DNA of 64,000 nt from CAJBLF01 sp041675025 (GTDB taxonomy: Bacteria > Patescibacteriota > Gracilibacteria > Absconditabacterales > Absconditicoccaceae): the NCBI GenBank assembly GCA_041675025.1, contig JBAYUS010000001.1, positions 1 through 64,000 on the forward strand, read 5' to 3'. A program made the translations under genes and the position numbers. This document shows positions 1 to 10,245 of this stretch, piece by piece (positions within the stretch are counted from its first letter, which is position 1; each line of letters begins with the position of its first letter). The notes under the pieces were generated by a model. The model saw only the letters and a program-made list of their open reading frames with translations, was not told the DNA's origin and did no database searches.

Positions 1-676
1 AAAAATCATATCCATTAGTATAACTACTGTTCATAGTATAATAGCTAGAAGAAGTAGTTGCATACCATGTAGATGAATTATTAGCTCTATAATATACAGT
101 GAAATTAATTGTATCATTATAATTAGTTACTGTATTGTTATTATTGTCTCTTGCCTTTACAGTAAGATCAACATACTGAGAAAGTGATGGTGTAGTATCG
201 TCAGTACTTAGATAGAAATTATCGATATCATCATTTGATGTGTTGTTATTAGTATTTGAATTATCATCAAATCGTTCTCCATTATCGAAATCATATACCC
301 ATTGAGGATAGGTTCGACTAACACTATTACTTGGTTTTCCTTCTCGACTCGTAGGTTCTGTATTATTATATCTTATCCAAAGCTTGGTTCTTCCTACTTT
401 TTGAGTGCTATAAATAAATTCTCCATTACATGATCAAATGTTTCTGAGATTAGAATCAGCTGTCATAAGATCACATTTAAGATTATTTATTAATCCATTA
501 CTATCTAATGATGTAGAAAGTCTTCGTCTGTCAATTCCCGCATATTCTATATTTACACATGCAGTTACTCCATTGGAAAATTCTACCTCTTTACAGCTTG
601 TACTGTTTGCAGAAATCAAGGCGGTAATTCCTCATAAGATTCCTATAAGGCTCAAACTAAGTAAAATCTTTTTCAT
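1..676 (-). CDS. Secreted surface protein with S-layer-like repeat region (3' end outside window)
   Basis: Starts with a clear signal peptide (MKKILLSLSLIGIL, then hydrophobic residues to ALISA) with one Gly encoded by TGA. The mature part is rich in Asn, Ser, Thr and Tyr with few charges, typical of an extracellular beta-rich protein; a segment reading TPSLSQYVDLTVKARDNN resembles Ig-like or S-layer repeat domains of CPR surface proteins. At least 225 residues are present and the reading frame is open at base 1. It lies 32 bp downstream of a small secreted peptide gene on the same strand and probably shares its promoter. Secretion is well supported; the family assignment is inference. Confidence 0.75.
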
Positions 677-708
677 TACTTGTAGGGTAAATAGTTAAAA
701 ATTTTCAG

Positions 709-825
709 TTAATCCAATTCTTGTATTGTATTTTTTTTAGTTTCAGGTAAATTACTAGCATTTGCTCCAGCTGTATTGAGTGCTAATGTTACTGCTCCGA
801 TTGCTAATTTTTTGTTGATTTTCAT
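709..825 (-). CDS. Small secreted peptide, 38 aa
   Basis: Encodes MKINKKLAIGAVTLALNTAG, then ANASNLPETKKNTIQELD and a TAA stop. The first 23 residues form a plausible signal peptide with an ANA cleavage site, leaving a mature peptide of about 15 charged residues. A good sigma70-type promoter (857-885) lies just upstream. It could be a short leader cistron or the remnant of a larger secreted gene. No family recognised. Confidence 0.5.
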   Translation of the reverse strand: MKINKKLAIGAVTLALNTAGANASNLPETKKNTIQELD

Positions 826-856
826 TTTTTATATACTTACAATATAAATATATATA

Positions 857-885
857 ATTATATAGATTTTTGTGTTTTTTGTCAA
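857..885 (-). promoter_or_regulatory. Sigma70-type promoter for the secreted-protein pair
   Basis: On the minus strand TTGACA (880-885 on the plus strand as tgtcaa) and TATAAT (857-862 as attata) are separated by 17 bp. This is a consensus match directly upstream of the 38-aa secreted peptide gene. Confidence 0.75.
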
Positions 886-917
886 ATCTAAACGGCCAAT
901 AAGTCAAATATTTTTTA

Positions 918-945
918 TTGATACTTATATACTAATATGTATATT
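918..945 (+). promoter_or_regulatory. Probable promoter for the dnaA-side gene run
   Basis: TTGATA (918-923) and TATATT (940-945) with 16 bp spacing, about 45 bp before the first gene of the plus-strand run that ends in dnaA. The background is AT-rich, so chance matches are possible. Confidence 0.45.
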
Positions 946-989
946 TTCTTATAATAAAAAATATAATTTTATTTTATAAAATTTTTCTC

Positions 990-1421
990 ATGAAATTTCT
1001 TGGTATACTATTAAAATATCTTTTACGATCGCTTTTTTCTATCATTATATTCGTCCTTCTTGTAGGATTGGCAAAAATGAGTCGAAATATGAACTCATAT
1101 ATTAATTTCCTCAACAATAATGATCGATCAGACTTTAAATGGACTCAAACATCTACATGGAGTGGACCTTTTTGGCAAAATAACCAAATTTCTTGAAATA
1201 TTGCTGACATACTTTCTGGTGATGTAATAGATATTGAAACTTCTGGTTTAGATGTATATGATCCTGCATTTGAAGAAGATTTTAATACATTTACTGACAC
1301 TTCTGCTACAGGAACTGAAGAAGGCTTTTGATTTACTACTAGTGGACAAACTTCTTCTGATACTTCAAATGAAACGCTTTCTAATACAGAACTTCTAAAT
1401 CAACGCAAATTAGCTCAATAA
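990..1421 (+). CDS. Small membrane-anchored protein, 143 aa
   Basis: One N-terminal transmembrane segment (about residues 8-30, LLRSLFSIIIFVLLVGL) is followed by an outside-type tail rich in Ser, Thr, Asp and Asn with little charge. Two in-frame TGA codons (as Gly) are needed to reach the TAA stop; without recoding it ends at 68 residues. First gene of a tightly spaced plus-strand run (10 bp to the SufD-like gene). No family recognised. Confidence 0.7.
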
Positions 1422-1431
1422 TTATATTCTT

Positions 1432-2082
1432 ATGAAATTACTCCAAAATAATATATTTTCACCAATTTCTTTGGCTACACATCAATCTTTGCAGATTATT
1501 GATGTTTTTGATGTTCCATGAACAAAAACTATTGAATTAGAATCACATAGTTCGTTAACTTATCTTGTCGTTGGTTCAGATGCAGATATACATATTGAAT
1601 TGTTTACCAAATGATCACATTGCTCATGTACTATATTTTGATTGTTTATCTCTGATGCAAAACATCCAGTGACTGGCTCACTTAAGGTCTCTCTTAAGCA
1701 TTCACAAACATCGGCAAATATAGAACTCATTTCTTTTCTTCATGATTGAGCCAAGCTTGGTATTGATGGTTCTATATATATTGATCCGTATCTTGATCAA
1801 GTTCATGGTCGTTTACTTGAACAAAATATTGTCTTGGGAAAAAATATTTCTCTCAGAACTTTACCTAAACTTACCGTATCTTCTCATAACGTAACTGCTG
1901 CGCATGGAGCAAATATCGATACGCTTGATCAGCAAAAATTGTTTTATATGATGAGTAGAGGATTGACAAAACAACAGTCGCAGACTTTATTAGTGACTTG
2001 ATATATTGATTATGTATTGGGACATTTTACTGATATTAGTGATGTAAATAAAACTCAAATACATACAATTTTAGCGCCATAA
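1432..2082 (+). CDS. SufB/SufD-family protein (short form, 216 aa)
   Basis: The C-terminal half matches the SufBD core: the stretch SSHNVTAAHGANIDTLDQQK and then LFYMMSRGLTKQQSQTLLVT, the helical signature that follows the beta-helix in Fe-S scaffold proteins SufB and SufD. In classical SUF systems SufBCD assembles iron-sulphur clusters in the cytosol. This protein is about half the usual 420-470 residues, and no sufC, sufS or sufU is nearby, so its partner is unknown. Five Gly residues are TGA-encoded. Family call is firm from the motif; function in cluster assembly is inferred. Confidence 0.75.
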
Positions 2083-2088
2083 TTTGAT

Positions 2089-2826
2089 ATGAACTACAGA
2101 TTTTTTTCACTCATAAAGCTCATATTGCTTATCGTCGCCCTAGGTCTGGCGAGTTTTTTGGCATTTGGTGAACGTGGAAAAAATATTACTCCTGATCAGA
2201 AAGTAGTCTTTGTCTTAGATATCAACAGAACTATGAATACCAAAGATGTCTTTTCGTGAACAAAACAAATCTCTAGAATACAAGCTGCTAAGACACTTAT
2301 CCAAAAAACCATTCTTTCTGATTCTCAATTTTCATACGGACTGATTCTTTTCAATGCCAGTGCTGACTATATTATTCCTCCTACCTTTGATACATGAACA
2401 TTTCTCTTATATCTCAGCTGAATAACGACTAATTTGCTACAAGATTGAATCAAAAACTTTGCCCAATTAAACTGAATCTTGCGTGACCAATATACTTCCT
2501 ATATTATACTTTCTGACTTTGATACTATTTTGAATAGTACAATAAAACTTCCCAAATCAACTTCTTTGCTTGGCTTGTGAACACTTGTTGGCGATAAGGT
2601 CAGACACTTTAATGGTAATCTGGACTACGATAATGGTAAACCGATTTTTAGTGCTCGTAATGATACTTTTGCTAAATCACTTCACGCACCATATTCTACT
2701 TTGACTAGTATTGATTCTTTTTCTCTCCAAAAACTTTTGTATCATGGATTTGCTTTGCCACTATCACAACGTATCTTCTTATATGCTATTCTTTGAATTC
2801 TTGTTGTTTTAGTCGTTTTATTATAA
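2089..2826 (+). CDS. vWA-like membrane protein (BatA/BatB-like), 245 aa
   Basis: Has an N-terminal transmembrane segment (residues 5-25), a von Willebrand A-like fold beginning VVFVLDINRTMNTKD near residue 40, with the later strand YTSYIILSDFDT, and a C-terminal transmembrane helix (last about 20 residues, ending VVLVVLL). This two-anchor layout is that of BatA/BatB aerotolerance proteins. The metal-site DxSxS motif reads D-I-N-R-T, so metal binding may be altered. Several Gly codons are TGA. It starts 6 bp after the SufB/D-like gene, suggesting co-expression. Confidence 0.65.
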
Positions 2827-2832
2827 CGTTGT

Positions 2833-3261
2833 ATGTCAAATTTCTCCTTTTTAGCAGTTCCTAATATTGAAGGTATGCGTATGTGATGGTATATGCAGAT
2901 ATTTGGTATTGTTATTTTTTTTGGAGTCTGTCTGTTTTTTGTCATTTATTTTTGGTTAATATATCGTAGAAAAAAAATGCTTACTCATCAGCTCCATGAT
3001 TTTGATCAGAAGACACAAGATCTCGGTAAACAATTGCTTTATCAAAAGATTCATACCTCTACAGACAAGAAGAAGCTTATATTATTCATTGAATATCTAG
3101 AAAAATTTGTTACAAATACACCCTACGCAAATTTATGAGAACTTTTGTCAGTTCAATGATTTACTGCAAAAGAAGTCGAAGAATGTGAACAGATCTTGTA
3201 TACAGACAAAAAAATTTCTAAACATATCGAAAATATTATTGATAACTATTTTATTTCCTAG
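2833..3261 (+). CDS. Membrane protein with cytosolic tail, 142 aa
   Basis: Residues about 20-42 (MQIFGIVIFFGVCLFFVIYF) are a transmembrane helix, followed by a basic stop-transfer RRKK and a charged, mostly helical tail ending in a TAG stop. It begins 6 bp after the vWA gene and ends 9 bp before dnaA. TGA at 3136-3138 must be read through as Gly to reach the end. No family recognised. Confidence 0.65.
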
Positions 3262-3270
3262 TCCTGAACT

Positions 3271-4749
3271 ATGCTTCTTGATATTGTAGAACAATACGAT
3301 GCAGAAAAAATAGCATTGTTTCGTGGAGTTCGAGAAAGAACGCTCGTACATCTCGCGCAACAACAGGATCATAAAAAGATTCTTTCTTTTTTATGTAGGG
3401 TTGCAATAATAAATATCGATGAACATGATAAGGTTGTGATTTTTTGAGTTCCTAACGAATTTATTCTTACTCAAGCAAAGAAATTTTTTGCAAAATCACT
3501 CAAAGAATCTATCAACGAAGTATATAATGAACAGTTTTCTGTAAAGTTTGCTATCTATTCAAAGTTTTCTAGTAACAATGACTTGCTTGTAGATATTAAA
3601 AAACTTCTCCACATCAAAGAAACCAAAAAAAGCGAGCTTAGTATAGAAAAAAATACTATCAAAAAAGAACTGTCTCAGTTTTTCGGTATTCTTTTTGATC
3701 AAAAATTTACTTTTGATACCTTCGTCGTTTGAGCTACCAACAATATAGCATTTTCAGCTGCGAAAGCGGTTGCTACTAAGCCGTGACAAGCATATAATCC
3801 ATTGTTTCTCTATGGAAGCGTAGGATTGGGTAAGACACATTTGATGCAAGCGATAGGAAACGATATTATGACAAAATTTCCTGATAAAGTTGTTGTATAT
3901 CTGCCCGTAACTAAATTGATCGACGAAATCGTAACTGCGATCAAGAGTAATAAGCTCAGCAATGTCTTAAAAAAATTTGATGATGTAGATGTACTTCTTA
4001 TTGATGATGTACAATTTCTCGCAGACAAAGATAAAACACAAGAAATATTTCACAATATATTCAATGATTTTCACCTTAAACAAAAACAAATCATTCTTTC
4101 TTCTGACCGCCCTCCAAAGGAGCTTGTACATATAGAACCAAGACTTAAATCACGTTTTGCTATAGGATTGGTTGCTGATATAAAATCACCAGATTTTGAA
4201 ACAAGAATTGCAATCCTTCAATCTAAACTCATGAATAAATGAGAAGATTTGGATTTTCATCTTCTTGAAATCCTTGCAAAATATATCAAAGAAAATGTGA
4301 GAGAACTTGAATGAGCTTTGAATATTATCCTCAGTAGAAAAGCTATCTTACACAAAGATGTGGAAGAACAAGATGTCTTTGAATGCTTAAAGACTTTATG
4401 ATATAAGGTAGAACAAAGTGCTGATGCTACGCAAGCAGCAGTTGAGTCCAATACTAAGTGAACCAAAAATTATGATCTTCTCGTAGATATGGTAGCACAA
4501 TATTATTGACTCTCTGTGCAAGAATTAAAATCTGAATCAAGAAAAAAAGAGATCACTAATGCACGCCAATTACTCATGCTCATGGCTAAGAAATATTTTA
4601 GCTGGACGCTTGAAAGGATAGGGGACCACTTCGGTGGAAAAGGTCACGCAGCTGTTATTTACGCAATAAACAATACTGAGAAAAAAATAAAAAAAGACCA
4701 AGATATAGCCCATGATTATGAGGTGTTTGTAGACTGGTTAGGGAAATAG
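3271..4749 (+). CDS. dnaA: Chromosomal replication initiator DnaA, 492 aa
   Basis: Binds DnaA boxes at the origin and loads the replicative helicase. Domain III is unmistakable: VVGATNNIAFSAAK, then YNPLFLYGSVGLGKTHL (Walker A) and VLLIDDVQFL (Walker B), then sensor residues in SSDRPPKEL and RLKSRFAIGL. Domain IV ends with the DNA-binding signature GDHFGGKGHAAVIYA (usually GGRDHSTV, so this site is divergent). At least eight in-frame TGA codons fall at conserved Gly sites, which makes this gene strong proof of recoding. No cluster of DnaA boxes is visible beside it, so the origin need not be here. Followed by a terminator. Confidence 0.97.
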
Positions 4750-4766
4750 TTATCATATAAAATATT

Positions 4767-4791
4767 AACGGTTCTTTTGAGCCGTTTTTTT
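4767..4791 (+). terminator. Rho-independent terminator after dnaA
   Basis: Stem AACGGTTC / GAGCCGTT with a 4-nt loop followed by a run of seven T. The TAA of the convergent minus-strand gene lies at its 3' edge. Confidence 0.85.
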
Positions 4792-6889
4792 AATTTTCGT
4801 AAACTTTATCAAAATCTATCTTATCTGCTGATAAATTTTCTTGTTTACTTTCCCAATCAGCTCGTAATTTTTTATATTTAGGTGATTTATTTTTCAAATT
4901 TTTTGTAGTTCCATCGTTACTTTCAAGCTCTACGACTATCTGTTCCAAAAAATTAAGATCCATTACATCATTCTTTGTAGTACCTGGTTGTTCGTAAGTA
5001 ATTGCACGCAAAAATTGATACATATTTGGTCATTTGCTTGTATCATATCTTCCGTTAGTATCTTCTTCCTTGTTTTCTTCACTAAACATTCATTGGATCA
5101 TATTGTCTTTGAAACTAGGATTTGCTGCATTTATTTTTGCATTAAATCTTGTGAGAAGATTTCTTCGTGTCTTTATTTCATCCGCTGTATATCGATCAAA
5201 ACTTGTATCTACGATCTTATAAAGATTATATTCTTGTGATTCTTTGTCGTGTGAGTATTTGTTTTTTGTAGGAATGTATTCTTCTAAAAAATCTTGTGCT
5301 TCCTGTGTGGCAATATTTTTTGCCATAGAATGTTCTATAACTATATCTGCTACATTACTTTTTGTATCTATAGTAAACGACGTTTCATTGAGATTTTTTT
5401 CATATTCCTTGAGAGAATCGCTTTGCTCTAAAGCATCAGACATCGCCTGTATATGTTTTTTTTGACTTTCATCAAGAACGGTTTTGAGTGTAGGCATTTT
5501 GAGTGGTAATTTTTCACGACCTTTATTATCTTTATTTCCTCTATCAATATAAAAAGTTTTATCTTCTTGATTATAATGAACAAAATCGTTGGCAAAAATT
5601 TCTCCTGAATTCATATCATAGTAAAATGACATCTCCCTTCATTCCATGCTTCCTGAGAGTTTCATTTCTTTTCCATCAAATTCTATCCCTGATTCTAGAT
5701 CTACATTAAAATCTTGTGCAAGATTATCTATCTTGAAATATTGTCCTATGTTTTGTAGTAAGGCGCCTACGGTTTTCATTTTGATTACCTTGTTGGTATC
5801 TTCAGTTATCTTTTCTGTGGCTTTGTTACTGAAATGCTGTGTTATAGCTTCTTGTATTTTTTTGAGTTTTGCCACATCTTCTTCCGGTATTTTATCTTCA
5901 TCGATAATATTTCCTGCTTCATCAAAATTGGCTTCGTATTTGTCTAGTTTGTTTTTGCGAAGGAGCTTATTAATTCCCTTTTGTATATCTTCCTGGTACC
6001 AATCACTAAGTTTGTCTCAGATAATATTTTGCACATCACCATTCGTATTCATTTTTTCTGAATTGATAGTATTTGTCTCTTCATCTAAGACAAAATCTTC
6101 TATATCTGCATTGTATTCTACAAGATTTTCTCAAAGATTTTCGTTGTGCACGATATCTTCCATAGAACGTTTTGTATTGTCTGATTTTTTTTCTACGACA
6201 TCTTCATCGATTTCATCATAACTCAATCCATCAAGACTGATTCCACTTTCTACTCACAATTCTTTATTGAGAGAGATGAATCCTTCTACAAACTTATAAT
6301 TTTCTTTGGATATTTTTTTATCTTTTGCTTCAGCGATAATTTGCTTTGAGGCGTAGAGATAACTTACGTAGAGATCTTGTTTTTCTTCTGGTATCTCGTT
6401 TATATTGGGGGTATTTTTTTTTAGTTGTTTAAATTCGTCTGAGGTAGTATATATTTTATATTTATCATCTATTTGTGTATATTTAGTTTCTAGATCTAAT
6501 CGAAGTTTTATATTTATTATTTCTTCTTTTTCTCAATTAATTATTACCTCTTTTTTTTGTTCTTTTGATTTTAAATCTTTTTTGTGTTCTTTTATTTTTT
6601 GGAATATTGTTCTAAAAAGAGAAATTTTTTGTGCATCTGTCGACTTTTGCTTTGGATCAAAATCATAGAGAGGATCAGAAAAAATTTGTTCTGTTGTATT
6701 TTGTATATTATTCCAAAAATCTTCTTCGGGTATGATTTGTTCATTGGCAAGATCAGTAATTGTTTTGGTAAGTGGTTCTTTAATATCTGCAAACTTTTCA
6801 TTATTTAGAAAACCTAGTCTATCAGTTGATTGTTCTGATTTCTTCTCTTCTGATGGTAAAATATTTTCTGTAGTTTCTAAATTGCCCAT
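4790..6889 (-). CDS. Large charged cytosolic protein of unknown function, 699 aa
   Basis: Begins MGNLETTENILPSEEKKSEQ and runs to TAA through several in-frame TGA codons (for example at 6533, 6001-6030 and 5639). No signal peptide or transmembrane segment is visible. Composition is dominated by Glu, Asp, Lys, Asn and Ile, with long helical and probably coiled-coil stretches and regularly spaced ENL/EN segments. Last gene of the five-gene minus-strand cluster behind the promoter at 9993. I recognise no domain. A structural or scaffold role is possible but not shown. Confidence 0.75.
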
Positions 6890-6908
6890 ATTTTTATATT
6901 GTTAAAAA

Positions 6909-7583
6909 TTATTTATCGTTATATCAATTTAATAATTGTTGCAATAACTTATTTTGTTTGCGAAGATTTTCAACTTTTTTATTTAATTTTGTTATTTCTT
7001 CATCTAACTTTTTACCTTCTTCTTCTATATCTACTAATTCTAAATACTCTTTATATCATGAATAAAAGTTTGTTCTGTCTATGTAGACTTGGCTTTTTTC
7101 ATATGTTTTTTTTCATTGTAATCGAAATCTATAATCACTTACTGGCATTCTTGCTAATCTCTCAAAATATGCTAATGCTAATATATGTCTTTGTTCTGTA
7201 GTGAGCTCTTTATCTTGTAATATTGCATATACTACTGCTTTACATTTCGTTTGTTCACCGATATCTTTGGTTTCCATATGTGCTTTTAGTTTGTTGAAAT
7301 ATTCCATATTTTGTGCTTCTACATAACCTTTAATTTGATCATAGGGATCAATAGTGTCCTTTACACTTTCAAACTCTGCTGTCTTCTCTGATTCTTTTAC
7401 TTCATATGTTTTAGCGTCATCATATTGTTCTAAAACATTTTTCAGTTCAGCTTTTACTTTCGTGTTATTTTTACTAAATCACGGTTGTAGCATCACGAAA
7501 AGGGTAGTACCCGTAAGCACAACTGACTTAAAGAAATTAGATGCTGGAACGTGTTTTGCTGGTTGTTGTGGTTTATTGACCAT
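6909..7583 (-). CDS. Tandem paralog 2: single-pass membrane protein with C-terminal coiled coil, 224 aa
   Basis: The N-terminus MVNKPQQPAKHVPASNFFKS is identical to that of the upstream neighbour (7627-8424), followed by a hydrophobic segment (about residues 20-36) and PGFSKNN. The middle has a repeated helical region (ELTTEQRHILALAYFERLAR) and the C-terminus is a heptad-rich coiled coil (EEITKLNKKVENLRKQNKLL). The duplicates share the first 45 residues closely, while the C-terminal parts differ. No known family. 43 bp separate it from the upstream paralog; it ends 19 bp before the 699-aa gene. Confidence 0.75.
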
Positions 7584-7626
7584 TTGATGGAGAGAAGTAA
7601 TAAAGCTTGTAGTATTGTTCTTATGA

Positions 7627-8424
7627 TTAATGAACTAATCTAAATAATTGATTGACATGAATTGTAGTTTTTAACTCGTATCTATTATATAATACTTTGA
7701 TTTTTGTAACTATGTCTCTCATTCATTCTTTTTCTTTTATATTTCTTCCTTTTATATCTTCAACTGTTATTTTATTCAAAATATTTTCTAGTTCTTGTCT
7801 ATTTATTTCCAGCATTTCTTTGTTATTTTCTAATTGTTCTTTATTTTTTTCTATTTCTGCGTTTATTTCTGCTATATTTGTATTTCGTTGATTGAGCCGT
7901 TTGTCATATTGTATTCTGGCAATTCCCATAATTAATAACGTTTCATTATCAATTTTATTATAATATTTTTCACTAAATGTTGATTTTCTAAATACATATT
8001 TTTCTAATGCATAAATAATCGCTCATACTCTTTGTTTAGAATTACTTATCTTCATTGCAGCTTCAATAAGTATTGAATCTACTACATTCTTTCGTTCTGT
8101 ATTTTTTCCAAATTGATTGATCATTCAGTCGAGATAGTCTTTCATATCTGGATAGTATTTATTTACATTTTCAGTTGCGAATTTTAGGGCGTCTTCTGTA
8201 TTTTGTTTTCTTTCAAACTTCGCTATCTTGTTTGATTCTTGTACTTTGTATGTTATCGTGGGATATGCTTCCAATACTTTTTGAAGTTCAGCTTTTACTC
8301 CTTCGTTATTTTTGCTTATTCCTGGTTTCAACAAAAACAAAAGCATAGCTCCAGTAAGTGTTATCGACTTAAAGAAATTAGATGCTGGAACGTGTTTTGC
8401 TGGTTGTTGTGGTTTATTGACCAT
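7627..8424 (-). CDS. Tandem paralog 1: single-pass membrane protein with coiled coil, 265 aa
   Basis: Same N-terminal 20 residues as the following gene, then the transmembrane segment ITLTGAMLLFLLKPGI. The soluble part contains a domain around VDSILIEAAMKISNSKQRVG that parallels the KCKAVVYAILQDKEL part of its paralog, then a long coiled coil (IAEINAEIEKNKEQLENNKE and following). Two in-frame TGA codons are read as Gly (8125, 7723). The pattern suggests a recent duplication with divergence of the distal halves. Function unknown. Confidence 0.75.
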
Positions 8425-8451
8425 ACTACCTAGATAATAATTAAAGTTTAT

Positions 8452-9645
8452 TTATATAATATTTGCTATTGGCTTGATGAATAGATGTTTGAGCATATAC
8501 ATCTCATAGAAATACGCGAACGATTCGTTCTTGTTTTTGATTCAGATAATATCTATTTGTTTTGTGATTTTGTTTAGATTTTTGGCTATTTGTTTGATTT
8601 CTTTCTTTTCACAATGTTCTCCTGTGTGTGAGAAATTACTTACTGCGTCAGTGATACAATATTTTTCTCCCATAACCTCTTTTTTTAAGAGCGATAAGAT
8701 GTCTTTTTGGAGATAGTAAGTGTAGGATTTTAGTTCTCTTTTATATTCTGCGAGTTCTCCATAAAAATCTAAGAAACTTACTTTTTTGCTTGTTCTTTCT
8801 TTGCTGAGTCCAGAATATTCTTTTATAATATCTTTGAGCATATTATTTATCCATGGAAATTCTTTGATAGCCGTTTCTATATACAGCGATCTGCGTGCCT
8901 TTGGAAGTTTTTTATATTCTGCCACTGTTTGTTTTATAAATTTAAGTACTCCTTTGGGCGAAGCATCCTTTCATTCCTTCCCCAATAAATAAATAATAGT
9001 AAATAATCTGATTCAATCTTTTGGTTTACTGTGCATATCAGTAAAACGATAAATATTGTTCCAAACTATCTCTTTGAGAAAGTTCATTGTGTATCCTTGC
9101 GCTATTGATGTATAACTCAATAATGGTACGGTTATTACTGACTTATCGGTGGTTTTTAGTGTATGATAAATAATTGTTTTGTCCATAACACCGAGATTGG
9201 TTAGTCCATTTCCATTTTTTTCTGGAAAAATCTCTATAGTCATATTATCTATGTTATAACTAAGTCTTATATTTCCAGATTCCAACAATATCTCCAATAA
9301 TTTATGTGGAGTATTTTTGAGATCTATTGCTTGGTATTTTTGTAGTTCATAGGTCATTTTATTTATATTATATTTTTTTCTATATACGGTTTTGAGTTGT
9401 ATGTGTTGTACATCTTTATTCTTACTTAGCTGTTTATATAATATTTCTAAGTCTTTTACTGTTTTATTGTTTCGATTGATAGCTACATCAACATCATCAG
9501 GAAGTTTTTTCCAATCAGCTATTCTTAAAAATAATACTATACTACCCGTATACACATATTCATATCATTGCAAAATCTTCATATTTTTTTCCAATATGTC
9601 CGTGTAGCGTGAGAGATAGATTTGTTTGTTTTTTGATTGTTTCAT
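8452..9645 (-). CDS. Nucleotidyltransferase-like protein (AbiEii-type fold suspected), 397 aa
   Basis: Near residues 30-60 the motif TGSIVLFLRIADWKKLPDDV followed by DVAIN has the GS-x(n)-DxD layout of DNA polymerase beta-type nucleotidyltransferases; spacing and the LPDDVDVAI core recall AbiEii/type IV toxin enzymes. The remaining 330 residues are helical without a motif I can name. Start ATG at 9645 chosen because it gives a basic N-terminus before the fold; a GTG at 9555 would cut into it. Located 21 bp after a small coiled-coil gene, an arrangement seen in toxin-antitoxin pairs, but no antitoxin domain is visible. Confidence 0.6.
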
Positions 9646-9666
9646 ATCGTTTGTTTATGATAAAAT

Positions 9667-9960
9667 TTATTTTTGTACTCTAAATGCTGGCATAAGCTTT
9701 TCTATTTCAGTTGCTGTCTTATTGAAGTCTTCTGATAACTTCTTATTTTTTTCATCCAGGTTTGAATATTCCTCTAAAAGATTTTTCAATTTTTTCCCTT
9801 CTTTTTTTATATTCTTTATAAGTTCTACAATATTCAAACTCTTTAAAAGATCTTTCGCTTTTTCTTTGATAATTTCTTTGGTTCGTTTTGCTTCTGGTAC
9901 GTGATTTCTCAGTGTTTCTGGAACATATACCCTTCCTTGTAATGCTAGTGTTTGGTCCAT
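9667..9960 (-). CDS. Small coiled-coil protein, 97 aa
   Basis: Begins MDQTLALQGRVYVPETLRNH and continues as an almost uninterrupted Lys/Glu-rich helix with heptad spacing. No TGA codon inside, TAA stop. First gene of the cluster behind the strong promoter at 9993-10020 and directly upstream of the nucleotidyltransferase-like gene, so it could act as its regulator or partner. No family recognised. Confidence 0.65.
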   Translation of the reverse strand: MDQTLALQGRVYVPETLRNHVPEAKRTKEIIKEKAKDLLKSLNIVELIKNIKKEGKKLKNLLEEYSNLDEKNKKLSEDFNKTATEIEKLMPAFRVQK

Positions 9961-9992
9961 TTGGATGTATTATAGTATAAAACTATATGTCT

Positions 9993-10020
9993 ATTATAAA
10001 TGTTTTTGTAAATTTGTCAA
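9993..10020 (-). promoter_or_regulatory. Strong sigma70-type promoter of the five-gene cluster
   Basis: On the minus strand TTGACA (10015-10020) and a perfect TATAAT (9993-9998) with 16 bp spacing. A second -10-like TATAAT lies nearer the gene (about 9969-9975). The -35 element touches the edge of a dispersed repeat. Confidence 0.8.
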
Positions 10021-10195
10021 ATAAATCCACCATCCGCATCGGCGGATTCTCTCCGACTACGCGAAGGACAAGCCTCCTCCTATTCCCCCCGACTTCGCGG
10101 AGGACAAGTCAAGGAGGTCATTAGTTTACTAAAGTTCTCCTTGAAAAAGGAGATACCTCGCCATACGGCGGGGAGAGGATTTATTAAAAAAAGAA
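10021..10195. repeat. Dispersed GC-rich palindromic repeat B, copy 1 (double unit)
   Basis: Contains two copies of the core CTCCGACTACGCGAAGGACA / CCGACTTCGCGGAGGACAAG (10051-10072 and 10087-10110), preceded by CCATCCGCATCGGCG and followed by CAAGGAGGTCATTAGTTTA, plus CTCC/GGAG and CCTCGCC/GGCGGGG inverted parts. The same parts recur at 26650-26722, and the core recurs at 12947, 44706 and 63957. Much more GC-rich than the surroundings. No coding capacity. Confidence 0.8.
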
Positions 10196-10200
10196 AAAAT

Positions 10201-10229
10201 AAAAAAACCCTACAATTTCTTGCAGGGTT
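10201..10229 (-). terminator. Terminator after clpC-like gene
   Basis: On the minus strand AACCCTGCAAG...TGTAGGGTT followed by a run of seven T, 17 bp beyond the TAA of the Clp ATPase gene. Confidence 0.85.
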
Positions 10230-10245
10230 GTCTGTGGTTGAGAAA

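Noticed and set aside
5646..6221. 191-aa plus-strand hydrophobic frame
   Set aside because: Complement of the 699-aa charged protein; Glu/Lys/Asp-rich codons on one strand give Phe/Ser/Leu-rich frames on the other.
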